Source of the DNA: CALMEC01 sp964393105
GTDB lineage: Bacteria > Actinomycetota > Thermoleophilia > Miltoncostaeales > Miltoncostaeaceae
NCBI GenBank assembly: GCA_964393105.1
Contig: CAYMSM010000040.1
Location: 28,431-92,430 of the forward strand
Reading direction: 5' to 3'
Length of the DNA: 64,000 nt
Shown here: positions 1 to 9,214 of the stretch, piece by piece
Position numbering within the stretch: position 1 is the first letter of the stretch
How the letters are laid out: each line of letters begins with the position of its first letter
The notes under the pieces: generated by a model
Seen by the model: only the letters and a program-made list of their open reading frames with translations
Told to the model about the DNA's origin: nothing
The model's database searches: none
Program-made: the position numbers and the translations under genes

Positions 1-756
1 GTCCTCGCGGCCGTCGACCTCGCCCATGATCAGCGCCAGGTGCTCCTTTCCGTCGATGATGCTGCGGTATCCCACGGCGGTGAACTCTCCGAACGGGGTT
101 GGCAGCCGAGCGGGCACGCCCCGCTCGATCAGCTTCTCGGTCCGCCGGCGATGCTCGATCATCTGCGCGACCGTGATCATCTGCAGCCCGTGCTCTTCGG
201 CGTACCGCGACAGATCGGTGACGCGCGCCATGGTGCCGTCCTGGTTCATGATCTCGCAGATGACGCCGGCCGGGATGAGCCCCGCAAGGCGCGCCAGATC
301 GACCGACGCCTCGGTGTGGCCGGCCCGTTTCAGCACGCCACCGGTCTGCGCGCGCAGCGGAAATACGTGGCCCGGCTTGACCAGGTCATACGCGCCGCTG
401 GTCGGGTCGATCGCGACCATGATCGTCCGAGAGCGATCCGCCGCCGAGATGCCTGTCGTCACGCCCTCGCGCGCCTCGATCGAGTCCGTGAATGCCGTGG
501 CGTGCCGGGTTTCGTTGCGCCTGGCGGTCAGCGCCAGCCCGAGCTGCTCGCACCGTTCTTCGGTCAAGGCGAGGCAGATGAGACCGCGGGCGTTCGTCGC
601 CATGAAGTTGACCGCCTCGGGCGTGGCGAACTGTGCGGCCATGATGAGGTCGCCCTCGTTCTCACGGTCCTCGGAGTCGCATACGACGACCATTCGCCCG
701 GCGCGGATCTCCTCGATCGCGCGCTCGACGGTGGTGAACGGTGACGTCGTCTTCAT
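1..756 (-). CDS. ribBA: Bifunctional 3,4-dihydroxy-2-butanone 4-phosphate synthase / GTP cyclohydrolase II (3' end cut by window)
   Basis: Makes the four-carbon precursor of riboflavin from ribulose 5-phosphate. The attached GTP cyclohydrolase II domain would open the GTP ring, the first step of the purine-derived branch. I read this frame directly on the minus strand from the ATG at 756. The acidic metal/substrate loop DSEDRENEGDL lies near residues 27-37, and the RibB HTEAS motif is present. After about 205 residues the sequence turns into the start of a RibA domain (TPFGEF, then HLALIMGE), so the protein is the fused type, but only the first few dozen RibA residues are inside the window. 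The ATG overlaps the ribE stop by 4 bp (ATGA), so the two genes are translationally coupled in a riboflavin operon. Confidence 0.93.
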   Translation of the reverse strand, partial: MKTTSPFTTVERAIEEIRAGRMVVVCDSEDRENEGDLIMAAQFATPEAVNFMATNARGLICLALTEERCEQLGLALTARRNETRHATAFTDSIEAREGVTTGISAADRSRTIMVAIDPTSGAYDLVKPGHVFPLRAQTGGVLKRAGHTEASVDLARLAGLIPAGVICEIMNQDGTMARVTDLSRYAEEHGLQMITVAQMIEHRRRTEKLIERGVPARLPTPFGEFTAVGYRSIIDGKEHLALIMGEVDGRED

Positions 757-1364
757 GGGCTCCCTTCCGATGACCTGTACGGCGCGGCAAGCGCCTCCAC
801 GTACTTTGCCACCAAGTCGACCTCCAGGTTGACCCGACGCCCCGCGCTTGCGTGGCCCAGGGTCGTCTCGTCCAGGGTATGTGGGATGAGCGCCACCGCG
901 AAGCCCTCGCTGTCGCGCGCCGCGACGGTCAAGCTGACGCCGTCGACCGTAATGCTGCCCTTCTCGACGACGTACCGCAGGATCTCGGGTGCCGCGGCGA
1001 GGGTCAGGCGCGACCCGGTCCCCTCGTCGCTCACCGCCCGGATCTCGCCCGTGCCGTCCACGTGCCCCTGCACCAGGTGCCCGCCCAGCCGGTCGCCGAC
1101 ACGTAGGGCGCGCTCCAGGTTGACAGCATCGCCGATCGCCCGATCCCCCAGCGCCGTGCGTCGTAGCGTCTCGGAGACCGCGTCGATCTCAAACCCGTCA
1201 CCGTGGATCGCAGCGACCGTCAGGCATGCCCCGTCGACCGCGACCGAGTCGCCCAATGCAAGACCCTCCAGAACGCGCACAGCAGCGACCCGAAGCCGGG
1301 CGCCGTCCGGACGCACCTCGAGCGCCATGACACGGCCGATCTCCTCGACGAGGCCCGTGAACAT
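753..1364 (-). CDS. ribE: Riboflavin synthase, alpha chain
   Basis: Dismutates two 6,7-dimethyl-8-ribityllumazines to riboflavin plus the pyrimidinedione. The protein is 203 residues and has the two tandem lumazine-binding barrels of the family. The first begins MFTGLVEEIGRV at residue 1; the second begins near GGHLVQGHVDGTG. A longer open frame upstream is only ribD in another frame. The ATG at 1364 gives the standard MFTG N-terminus and overlaps the ribD stop (TGATG). It sits between ribD and ribBA, so three successive riboflavin genes overlap and are probably co-transcribed from upstream of rpe or priA. Confidence 0.95.
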   Translation of the reverse strand: MFTGLVEEIGRVMALEVRPDGARLRVAAVRVLEGLALGDSVAVDGACLTVAAIHGDGFEIDAVSETLRRTALGDRAIGDAVNLERALRVGDRLGGHLVQGHVDGTGEIRAVSDEGTGSRLTLAAAPEILRYVVEKGSITVDGVSLTVAARDSEGFAVALIPHTLDETTLGHASAGRRVNLEVDLVAKYVEALAAPYRSSEGSP

Positions 1365-2506
1365 CAGCCGCCCGCCAAGGGATGCAGACGACCTGTGATC
1401 AAAACGTCGTCGCCGACGCGCGAGACCTCGATCGCATCCAACCGGGGCACGGATGCCAACGGGCCGAGACCCGGTCCCCCGAGGGCGCCGGGCGCAGCCG
1501 CCCCGCCGACGAGACACGGCGCGACGAACCACGCCACGCGATCGACCGCCCCTGCGGCCAGGAAGGCCTCGGCCAGGACCGGACCGCCCTCCAGGAACAC
1601 CGACCGGACCTCGCGTGCAGCCAGGGTCTGGAGCGCCTGGCCGATGCGTGCGCGCTGATCGCCCGCGAACGCCACCACATCGACGCCTGCGTCCCGCAGC
1701 CCGACGACGCGCGCGTGATCTGCATCCTCGGCGGCGAACACCACCACCGGCGTCTCGACGGCGGTCCGCACCAACGCCCCGTCGAGCGGCAGCCGGGCGT
1801 GGGTGTCGAACACGACGCGGACGGGCTGTCGGACGTCGCCGTCCACGTCACGTGCGGTCAGCAGCGGATCGTCCGCGATCGCGGTGCCGATGCCCACCGC
1901 AACCGCGTCCGTGTCCGCACGCCATCGGTGCACCAAGGCCCGTGACTGGGGCCCGCTGATCCAGCGGGCCTCCCCCGTCGTCGTCGCGACCTTGCCGTCC
2001 AGGCTGGTCGCGAGCTTCAGCGTCACGAGCGGAAGCCCTGTGAGCGCGTGGGTGATGAACGGGGCGTTCTGCTCGCGACACGCCTCCGCCTGGTCGTCCG
2101 GAGCCAGCGCGACGTCGATTCCGGCCGCCACCAGTGCCGCCGCACCACCCGCGCGCCCCCGCTCGAGCGGGTCCAGACAGCCGATCACGACCCTGGCGAC
2201 ACCCGCCGCGATGAGCGCATCGCAACACGGCGGCGTGCGACCGTGATGCGAACATGGCTCGAGCGTGCAGACGACGGTCGCGCCGCGCGCCCCACCCCCC
2301 GCCGCGCGAAGGGCGCCGACCTCGGCATGCGGCGTGCCCGGCCCCTCGTGCCATCCCTCGCCGATGACGCGGCCGCCGCGCAGCACCACTGCCCCCACCT
2401 AGGGGTTGGGGCTGACGCGGCCCCGGCCACGCAACGCAAGCTCGCGTGCGTGCGCGAGCTGGAGCACCTCCGCGGCCGTCACGGTCGACGTTGTCGCCCC
2501 CGTCAC
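1364..2506 (-). CDS. ribD: Riboflavin deaminase/reductase RibD, interrupted by an in-frame TAG
   Basis: Deaminates and then reduces the pyrimidine intermediate of riboflavin synthesis. The deaminase zinc ligands are visible (HAEVGAL, then PCSHHGRTPPC), followed by the reductase domain starting LVTLKLATSLDGKVAT. The natural start is probably the GTG at 2506, which overlaps the rpe stop (GTGA) and gives a normal N-terminal helix ending in SPNP. The next codon, 2401-2399, is TAG, and reading continues VGAVVL. The amber codon therefore replaces the variable residue of the family motif PNPxVGAV. The frame is otherwise intact for about 380 codons. Translation from the GTG at 2398 would lose the N-terminal strand and helix. 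TAG is an ordinary terminator here (def and ppdK end with it), so a nonsense mutation, a sequence error or readthrough are the options. Confidence 0.85.
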
Positions 2507-3174
2507 GCCCCCGCCGCCAGGACGGCGAGCTCGCCATACGCCGCAACGGGGTCGTCTGCAGCGAAAATGGACGATGCCGAGACGAACAGGGTCGCTCCCG
2601 CGTCCCGGACGGCCGGCAGCGACGCGGTGGCGATACCTCCGTCCACTTCGATCGCCACGCCCTCGGGGAGGAGCTCCCAAAGGTCCGCGACCCGCTCAGG
2701 GGTGGTCGCGATGAACGACTGGCCTGCAAAGCCCGGATTGACGCTCATCACGTTGACAAAGTCCACCATGTGCGCCACCGGCTCGACCGCCGAGATCGAC
2801 GTCCCGGGATTGAGCGCCACGCCCGCCAGGCATCCGAGCTCACGAATCCGACCGAGCAGGCGATGCGCGTGCGGATCGGCCTCGGCGTGGATGCTGATTG
2901 CCCCTGCGTGCGGCGCAAAAAGCTCGATCAGCGGTCCCGGCCGCTCGACCATCAGGTGCACGTCGAGCATCCCGCCGACTGCCCTGACGGGTACGGCCAA
3001 GCTCGCGGCGAGCCCGGGTCCGACGGTCAAGTTGGGCACAAAGTGCCCGTCCATCACGTCCACGTGGAACACCCGCGCACCGGCGTCGAGCAACGCGCCG
3101 ATCTGCTCGCCCAGGCGCAGAAAGTCCGCGGACATGATCGAGGGCAACACCTGGGGTGTCGAAAATGCGCTCAC
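2503..3174 (-). CDS. rpe: Ribulose-phosphate 3-epimerase
   Basis: Interconverts ribulose 5-phosphate and xylulose 5-phosphate in the pentose phosphate pathway. Ribulose 5-phosphate is also the substrate of the RibB domain downstream. The TIM-barrel signatures are clear: PSIMSADF near the N-terminus, HVDVMDGHFVPN with the metal-binding His and Asp, HLMVE, the MSVNPGFAGQSF phosphate loop, and EVDGGI. The open frame extends to 3225, inside rsmB, but a GTG at 3174 gives a family-like N-terminus of about 223 residues. It starts 11 bp after the rsmB stop. The start is inferred, since no strong ribosome site is visible. Confidence 0.92.
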   Translation of the reverse strand: MSAFSTPQVLPSIMSADFLRLGEQIGALLDAGARVFHVDVMDGHFVPNLTVGPGLAASLAVPVRAVGGMLDVHLMVERPGPLIELFAPHAGAISIHAEADPHAHRLLGRIRELGCLAGVALNPGTSISAVEPVAHMVDFVNVMSVNPGFAGQSFIATTPERVADLWELLPEGVAIEVDGGIATASLPAVRDAGATLFVSASSIFAADDPVAAYGELAVLAAGA

Positions 3175-3184
3175 TGCGGGCAGT

Positions 3185-4516
3185 TTAGCCGGTCGGAACG
3201 CGGAGTCCCGCGACGAAGAACCCATCCGTCCGATCGCGTGACGGCAGGGTCAATAGCGCACCGTCCAGCTCGGGATGGGCGAACCGACCGAAGCGCGCGC
3301 CCAGATCCATGCGTTCGAGCCCGGTCGCCAGCACGATGTGCTCGTTCTCGTCCGGAAGCAGCGTGCACGTCGAGTACACGACCCTGCCACCGGGTCGCAC
3401 GACGTCGATGGCCCGTCCAAGCAGCGCGGACTGCAACGCGACAAGCTCGGGGAGGTCCTCTTCGCGGCGGCGCCACCGCGCATCGGGGCGAGCCGAGAGG
3501 ACGCCGAGACCGGTGCACGGCGGATCGACCAGCGCGGCATCGAACATCCCGTCGAGCGGAACCGTCCGACCGTCCCCTTCGATGACGGTCACCGCGGCGC
3601 CCATCCGATCCGCGAGCGCCCGCAGCATCGACGCGCGCGCGGCGCGTGGCTCCACGCAGACGACCTCCGCTTGGTTGCACGACAGCGCAGCCAGGTGCGT
3701 GGCCTTGGCACCCGGTGCTGCGCACAGGTCCAGGATGCGCTCTCCCTTCTGCGGTGCCAGCGCGAGAGCCGGCAGCATGGACGCCCGGCTCTGCCCCATC
3801 GCAAGACCCCGCTCCCAGACCGGCGAGTCTTCGAGCGCAAATGGCGTCGGCAGGACATATGCATCGACGATCGCCCGGTCCGCGGACGCGTCGGCGGGCA
3901 GCAACCCCTGAAGCACCTCGCGCGGACCGCGCAACGGGTTCCAGCGCAGCGCGGACTCCGCCGCGGCGTTGGCACATGCCAGAACGTCGACCGCGACCGC
4001 CGTGCCCAGGGCGTCGAACAACCGTGTCGCAATCCAGTCCGGCACGCTGTGGGCGATCGCCGCCGACAGTGGGGTGTCGTCTGTCAGGGCTCGCAGGCGC
4101 TGCTCTGCAGTTCCCGCGATCTTGCGCAGCACCGCGTTGACGAGACCTGCGCGGGCCGACACTCGTCGCGGGGCGCCGGGAAGGCCGCGTGCCAAGCGCA
4201 CCGCCTGGTCCACTGCGGCCGACTCCGGCACGCCGTCACTGTAGGCCAGCTCAAAAGCTCCCAGTCGCAACACGTCACGGACGGCTGGCTCTACTCCACC
4301 CGGTCGGTCGAGCTCCGCATCGATCAGCCAGTCCAGCGTCCGCCGTCGCTGAACGGCGCCGAAGGCCAGGCGGTGTGCCTGTGCACGGGGCCCGGGCCCG
4401 AGGCCCTCGCGTCGCGCCTCGCCGGTGAGCGCGCGATCCGCGTATGCGCCCTCCGCAACGCGGCGCAGCACCCTGAAGGCCACCCGCCGTTCGGGGGTGG
4501 CGTCTGCGGCCGGCAT
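3185..4516 (-). CDS. rsmB: 16S rRNA (cytosine-967-C5)-methyltransferase
   Basis: Methylates C967 of 16S rRNA using S-adenosylmethionine. The N-terminal NusB-like RNA-binding domain (roughly residues 10-140, ending in an ALVNAVLRKI-type helix) is followed by a Rossmann domain. That domain has DLCAAPGAKATHLA (SAM loop), the VDPPCTGLG motif with a first cysteine, and YSTCTLLPDENE with the second, catalytic cysteine. Length is 443 residues with the ATG at 4516, which overlaps the fmt stop (TGATG). The longer upstream frame would run into fmt. The def-fmt-rsmB-rpe order matches the classical priA-def-fmt-rsmB cluster of many bacteria. Confidence 0.94.
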   Translation of the reverse strand: MPAADATPERRVAFRVLRRVAEGAYADRALTGEARREGLGPGPRAQAHRLAFGAVQRRRTLDWLIDAELDRPGGVEPAVRDVLRLGAFELAYSDGVPESAAVDQAVRLARGLPGAPRRVSARAGLVNAVLRKIAGTAEQRLRALTDDTPLSAAIAHSVPDWIATRLFDALGTAVAVDVLACANAAAESALRWNPLRGPREVLQGLLPADASADRAIVDAYVLPTPFALEDSPVWERGLAMGQSRASMLPALALAPQKGERILDLCAAPGAKATHLAALSCNQAEVVCVEPRAARASMLRALADRMGAAVTVIEGDGRTVPLDGMFDAALVDPPCTGLGVLSARPDARWRRREEDLPELVALQSALLGRAIDVVRPGGRVVYSTCTLLPDENEHIVLATGLERMDLGARFGRFAHPELDGALLTLPSRDRTDGFFVAGLRVPTG

Positions 4517-5445
4517 CAGTGCCCGGGGATCTGGCCGAGCCCGAGCCCGCCGCGCCATCCCCGAAGGAAGTCCGCGGCGGGCATCCGGCTGCGGTTGGGT
4601 GGCTGCAGCTCCAGCACATCCAGCGCGCCGTCGCCACAGGGCAAGAGCAGGTGACCATCCTCGACCCGCACGACGCCCGGGTGCATGCCGCGCACATGGA
4701 CCGGACGCGCCGCCCAGATCTTGAATCGCTGATCGTCGATCAGGCAGGCCGCGCCAATGTGTGGCGACAGCGCCCGGATGCGGTTTGCCACCGAGGCCGG
4801 AGGCTGGCTGAAGTCGAGTGAAATGTCCGCCCCGCTCACCTTGGGCGCCAAGGACACACCGTCATCCGGCTGATCGACCGTCGTCAACGTACCGGCCGAC
4901 AGGTCGGCCAACGCCGCGTCCAGAAGCTCCGCCCCGCGCACCGCAAGCCGATCGAGCAACGACCCCGCGTCCTCGTCGGGTCCGATCGCGATACGCCCGA
5001 TCGAGATGATCGGGCCCGTGTCGAGTCCCGCATCCATCCGCATGATCGTCACCCCCGTCTCGGTGCAGCCGTCCATCAGCGCGCGCTCCACCGGTGCGGC
5101 GCCACGGTAGGCGGGCAGGATCGAGAAGTGCACGTTGATGCATGGCCACGTCGCGAGCAAGCGTTCGCGCAGGATCTGACCGAACCCGACGACGCAGACG
5201 GCCGATATCTCAAGCTCGACGAGTTCGTCGAGCGTCTCCGCGTCGTTGATCGACGCTGGACGCCGCACCTCGAGCCCCAGCGCGCCGGCAGCGTGGCTCA
5301 CGGCGGTCGGCACGGTCTTGCCTCCCCGTCCCTTGGGCCGGTCGGGCTGTGAGATGACGACCGGGATGTCGTGCCCGGCCGCGACGAGCGCGCGGAGCAC
5401 GGTCGCTGCGGCAGGTGGGCTCCCGGCGAAGGCGACGCGGGGCAT
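4516..5445 (-). CDS. fmt: Methionyl-tRNA formyltransferase
   Basis: Formylates the amino group of initiator Met-tRNA with 10-formyltetrahydrofolate. The 309-residue protein starts MPRVAFAGSP and has the substrate loop QPDRPKGRGGK. The formyl-transfer site is near residue 100-115 (INVHFSILPAYRGAAPV), with Asn and His as in the family, followed by TIMRMDAGLDTGP. The C-terminal OB-like domain carries HIGAACLI. It lies 3 bp downstream of def, its functional partner, and overlaps rsmB. Confidence 0.96.
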   Translation of the reverse strand: MPRVAFAGSPPAAATVLRALVAAGHDIPVVISQPDRPKGRGGKTVPTAVSHAAGALGLEVRRPASINDAETLDELVELEISAVCVVGFGQILRERLLATWPCINVHFSILPAYRGAAPVERALMDGCTETGVTIMRMDAGLDTGPIISIGRIAIGPDEDAGSLLDRLAVRGAELLDAALADLSAGTLTTVDQPDDGVSLAPKVSGADISLDFSQPPASVANRIRALSPHIGAACLIDDQRFKIWAARPVHVRGMHPGVVRVEDGHLLLPCGDGALDVLELQPPNRSRMPAADFLRGWRGGLGLGQIPGH

Positions 5446-5448
5446 GGG

Positions 5449-5991
5449 CTAGTTGTGCCCTGCGCGCAGCTGCCTCAGCGCCTCCTTGCGCTCATCGGGT
5501 CCGGTGCGGTCGAGGATCAGGATGCCGTCGAGGTGGTCGATCTCGTGTTGGATGACGCGCGCGCCGAAGCCCTCGATCTCCATCTCGACCGGGTTGCCCT
5601 CCCGATCCTGTGCGTGGACGTGGACCCCGACGGGTCGTGTGACCGGCACGACGATCTCGCCGATCGACAGGCAGCCCTCCTCAGCCGACTCCATCTCGTC
5701 TGAGTGCCAGGTGATCTCGGGGTTGACGAGCGCCACGGGGGGTTCGTCGTCGAACGGGTCGATGACGATCAGGCGACGCAACCGCCCGAGCTGCGGTGCG
5801 GCCAACCCGACGCCGCGCGCGCCTTGCATCAGCTCGATCATCGTCGCGATCTCGTCCCGTAACGCCCCGTCGAAGACCTCGACGCGCGCCGAAGGCGTCC
5901 GCAACACGGGATCGCCGATTTGCCGGACGTAGCCCAGCGCTCGTAAGCGGCGCTCCTCGAGCGCAGGATCGTCGAATGCGCGACTCCCCAC
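5449..5991 (-). CDS. def: Peptide deformylase
   Basis: Removes the formyl group from nascent protein N-termini. All three family motifs are present: GVGLAAPQ near residues 60-67, EGCLS near residue 107 with the metal-binding cysteine, and QHEIDHLDG near residue 148 with two His ligands and the catalytic Glu. At 180 residues it has the usual length. The gene ends in TAG, which shows that TAG is a working stop codon in this genome. It is followed 3 bp later by fmt and preceded by an unknown gene that ends at 6000. Confidence 0.96.
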   Translation of the reverse strand: MGSRAFDDPALEERRLRALGYVRQIGDPVLRTPSARVEVFDGALRDEIATMIELMQGARGVGLAAPQLGRLRRLIVIDPFDDEPPVALVNPEITWHSDEMESAEEGCLSIGEIVVPVTRPVGVHVHAQDREGNPVEMEIEGFGARVIQHEIDHLDGILILDRTGPDERKEALRQLRAGHN

Positions 5992-5999
5992 CGGCGGAC

Positions 6000-6869
6000 C
6001 TACCGCGTCACCGGCAGGAGACGACGCGCGACGGCCAGTGCCCCCGATCGGTTGCGCACCCAGTCGGCCGGCTCGGTGATGACGAGCGTCGCAGCCTGTC
6101 CGTCGGCGATGAAGCCGCCCCCGATGTCGCCGTCGGCCAGACGTAGCGACAGCGCCCCGTTGTCCAGCGTGATCTCGGCTGAGGCGTCCCCGGTGCGCGG
6201 GAACGCGATCCGGGCCTCGGTCGTCCCGGTCGGCCCACTCGCGATGCGCGGCGCGGGCGAGATGTCGTTGAGATCGAAGAACACCGCCGCCAACGTCGGC
6301 CGCAGCTCCCGCGGGAGCGGGGTGCTGAATTCCTCGAGCCGGTAGAGCTCGGCCACGCGTGGCGTGAAGAAGTACTCGGCCTCCCGAAGCAGTGCCAGGT
6401 CCACCCCTGTGGATCCGCCCCGCTCGGGGCGCTCCTGTACCCAGTCCCGCACGCGGAGCCAGCTCTTGTGGCGGACATCGAAACCATCGGCCTGCGCGGC
6501 CTGTACCGCCGGGGACGGCTTGCGATCAGGCGTGATGACAACCCCGATGACCCGCTCGGCCTGATCGGCCAGCGCGGCGTGCGCGGACACGATGCCGGCG
6601 TGCGCGTCCGCATCGAAGCCCAACGTCGCCTGCACCGCGACTTCCCAACGGCGCTTCCGATCGCGTACCAGGATATCGACGCCGGCGCCGCCGAGCGGGT
6701 GGGCTTCGCGCGTCTGCGCATCCGCGACTCCGGGCAGATCCTCGCCGGTCAGCTCGGCGATCAGGGCGGGTCGGGTCTCGGGTCCCGATAGGCCGATGAG
6801 GCATGCAAGCACGTGAATCCAACGCTCGCGTTGATCGGATGGGGCCTCGAACAGGCGGGGAACCGGCAT
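6000..6869 (-). CDS. Unknown protein between priA and def, possible nuclease-like fold
   Basis: A 289-residue soluble protein with no signal peptide or membrane segment. I do not recognise the family with confidence. The ATG at 6869 has a GAGGAG element upstream (about 11 nt). The segment near residues 62-85, with GVDILVRDRKR followed by WEVAVQATLGFD, has the spacing of a PD-(D/E)XK core (D, then E-x-x-x-Q). The following stretch (AERVIGVVITPDRK) looks like the next beta strand. This is only a resemblance. The C-terminal 100 residues look beta-rich. The gene is co-directional with priA and def and only 9 bp from def, so it is probably co-transcribed with them. Confidence 0.75.
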   Translation of the reverse strand: MPVPRLFEAPSDQRERWIHVLACLIGLSGPETRPALIAELTGEDLPGVADAQTREAHPLGGAGVDILVRDRKRRWEVAVQATLGFDADAHAGIVSAHAALADQAERVIGVVITPDRKPSPAVQAAQADGFDVRHKSWLRVRDWVQERPERGGSTGVDLALLREAEYFFTPRVAELYRLEEFSTPLPRELRPTLAAVFFDLNDISPAPRIASGPTGTTEARIAFPRTGDASAEITLDNGALSLRLADGDIGGGFIADGQAATLVITEPADWVRNRSGALAVARRLLPVTR

Positions 6870-6999
6870 AGGTCGCGACACTCCTCGTTTCAGGTGGGGT
6901 CCGGCTGCGGATCGTATCGATGTCCGCCGGGAAACGTGCGCCCGACAGGGCAAGAGACCGTCCGACATCGCCCCACACTGCCCCGCGTGGGCGATGCGC

Positions 7000-9186
7000 T
7001 CAGGTGTCCTGCGGGTCCACATCGACAACGACCCGGATCGCAGCCTTGTGCAACGCGGCCCGACGGGCCTCGATCTGTCCCAGGACGAGGGCGGTCGCAT
7101 CGGTCGCGCGCTCCGCACGCACCAGGATCGCGCGACGCGACCGCGTCCGCAGCCGGTGCAGCATGGCGGGCCCGAGCACGCTGACCGTGGGCTCCGACTC
7201 ACGCAGCGCGTCGGCCAACCCTCTGGCGGCGCCCAGGACCGAGGTCGCGTTGTCGCCGTCCACGACGATCCGCACCAGGTGCCCGAAGGGCGGGAACTGC
7301 CGGTCCTGCCGGCGGTGGATCTCACCGGCGAGGAACTCCTTGACGGCATGGTTGGCACCGAGCTTGACCGCGCGCCCGTCGGGTTCCCACGCCTGGACGA
7401 ACACCGTCGACGGCTCGCCCCGCCGCCCGGCACGCCCTGCGAGCTGGACGATCAGCGCAAACGCTCGTTCTTCGGCGCGGAAGTCGGGATTCTGCAGCGC
7501 GCCGTCGGCGTCGAGGACACCGGCGACCGTCACCGACGGCAGATCGTGCCCTTTGGCCACCATCTGCGTCCCCAGGAGGACCGCCGCCCCGGGTCGGGCG
7601 AACCGTGCGAGCCGGCTCGCAAGCTCGCCGCGCCGTCCGATCGCGTCTCCGTCGAGCCGGATCAGGGGGATGTCGGGCACGATGGCGGCGAGCGCCTCCT
7701 CGAGTCCCTGGGTCCCCGCGCCCTGGCGCACGACCTCGGCCGCGCGGCAGGACGGGCACAGCACCGGCACGGGCGTGTCGTATCCGCAGTGATGGCACAC
7801 CAGATGCTCGGGCCGGCCATGCACGACCAGCGGCACATCGCATGACGGGCAGCGGGCGATCCACCCGCACGCCCGGCACAGGCCCATTCGCGCGAGACCC
7901 CTCCGATTGAGCAGCAGAATGGCCTTCTCGCCGCGCGAGGCGGCCTCCTGCAGGGCCCGTGCCAGTGGCCGGGAGATCGGCCCGGGTGGCTGGGTCCGCA
8001 TGTCGACGACGACCACGTGCGGAAGCGGCGCGCCATCGGCCCGTTTGAGAAGCGTTACGTGCGGGAGGCCCCACCACGACTCCGGACGCGGCGTGGCGCT
8101 GCCGTAGACGACCAGCGCGCCTTCGAGGCCGCCACGCCGATAGGCGACGCCGCGCGCGTCGTAGCGCGGTGACGCGTCCTGCTTGTACGACGCCTCGTGC
8201 TCCTCGTCGACGATGATCAGGCCGACGTTTGCGAGCGGCGCGAACACGGCGCTTCGCGCCCCGACCACGACGTCCGCTCGGCCCGCCCGGATGCGTCGAT
8301 CCTCGGCCATGCGCTCGCCGTCGGACAGGCCGGAGTGCCACAGCGCGACACCCGCGCCCAGACGGGCTCGCAGACGGTCCACGAGCTGCGGCGTCAGCGC
8401 GATCTCCGGTGCCAAGACGATCGCGCCCTTGCCCCGGGCTCGCGCGGTTTCGATGGCATGGATGTACACCTCGGTCTTGCCCGACCCGGTCACCCCATGG
8501 ACCAGGAGCGCCTCCTGGCCGCGGTCGAGGGCCGCTGTGATCTCGGCAACGGCAGCCCCCTGCTCGGGGGTCAGCTCCGGCCCAGGCACAGGACCGCCAA
8601 CCGCCACCCCATGCGCCGGCGCCCGTTCGCGGCGCTCGAGCGCGATGAGCCCTGCCTCTGCCATGCGCCGCAGCGTCGCCAGCGTGGTCCCGGCTCGGGC
8701 ACACAGATCGGTCGCGGTGAGCGTCCCCCCCGCAGCCACCAACGCCGCGGCGATGGCGCGCTGGCGCGCTGTGCCGCCGTCGGCAGGCGCGCTCGCCACG
8801 AGCTGCGCCGGGGGGCCGGGCACCTCGGCAAGCCGCCACCCTCCGTCCGGCAGGCGTCGTAGCGTGCCCTCGGCACCCGGGGGGAGCACCAACCGCAGGC
8901 AGGCGGCGAGCGGCGCCGCGTAGTACCGGGAGATCCATGCAGCAAGCTCGACGAGGGCATCCGGAACCGGCTGTACATCGACGACGCCGGCGAGTGGCAC
9001 AAGGTCTCCCTGCCAGGTCGCCTCGTCGGCTCCGACGACAACGCCGAGCACGGTGCGACGACCGAGCGGGCACGCGACCAGCGCTCCACGCCGGGCACGG
9101 TCGGCGAGCATCGGCGGCACCGCGTAGTCAAGGGGTCGATCGAGCGCCCGCGTCGCAAGCAGCAGGACGACCTGGACAGCGCTCAC
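7000..9186 (-). CDS. priA: Primosomal protein N' / replication-restart helicase PriA
   Basis: A 3'-to-5' helicase that reloads the replisome at stalled forks. Of the 728 residues, the N-terminal quarter has a PriA-like DNA-binding domain (LDRPLDYAVPPML). Then come Walker A (GVTGSGKTEVYIHA), Walker B as DEEHEASYKQ, GSATPRPES, and a zinc-binding region with four paired cysteines (CRACGW, CPSCD, CHHCGYD, CPSC). The helicase C-terminal motifs LLGTQMVAKGHDLP and QLAGRAGRRGE follow. The GTG at 9186 gives VSAVQVVLLL; the longer frame upstream would overlap the small ORF and the lipoprotein gene. Confidence 0.95.
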   Translation of the reverse strand: MSAVQVVLLLATRALDRPLDYAVPPMLADRARRGALVACPLGRRTVLGVVVGADEATWQGDLVPLAGVVDVQPVPDALVELAAWISRYYAAPLAACLRLVLPPGAEGTLRRLPDGGWRLAEVPGPPAQLVASAPADGGTARQRAIAAALVAAGGTLTATDLCARAGTTLATLRRMAEAGLIALERRERAPAHGVAVGGPVPGPELTPEQGAAVAEITAALDRGQEALLVHGVTGSGKTEVYIHAIETARARGKGAIVLAPEIALTPQLVDRLRARLGAGVALWHSGLSDGERMAEDRRIRAGRADVVVGARSAVFAPLANVGLIIVDEEHEASYKQDASPRYDARGVAYRRGGLEGALVVYGSATPRPESWWGLPHVTLLKRADGAPLPHVVVVDMRTQPPGPISRPLARALQEAASRGEKAILLLNRRGLARMGLCRACGWIARCPSCDVPLVVHGRPEHLVCHHCGYDTPVPVLCPSCRAAEVVRQGAGTQGLEEALAAIVPDIPLIRLDGDAIGRRGELASRLARFARPGAAVLLGTQMVAKGHDLPSVTVAGVLDADGALQNPDFRAEERAFALIVQLAGRAGRRGEPSTVFVQAWEPDGRAVKLGANHAVKEFLAGEIHRRQDRQFPPFGHLVRIVVDGDNATSVLGAARGLADALRESEPTVSVLGPAMLHRLRTRSRRAILVRAERATDATALVLGQIEARRAALHKAAIRVVVDVDPQDT

Positions 9187-9214
9187 GCGAGACCGCCCTG
9201 GATGGCGGGCGAGA

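Noticed and set aside
2399..2401. Genome-wide reassignment of TAG to an amino acid
   Set aside because: def, glyQ and ppdK end in TAG at their expected C-termini, so TAG still terminates; only ribD has an internal one.
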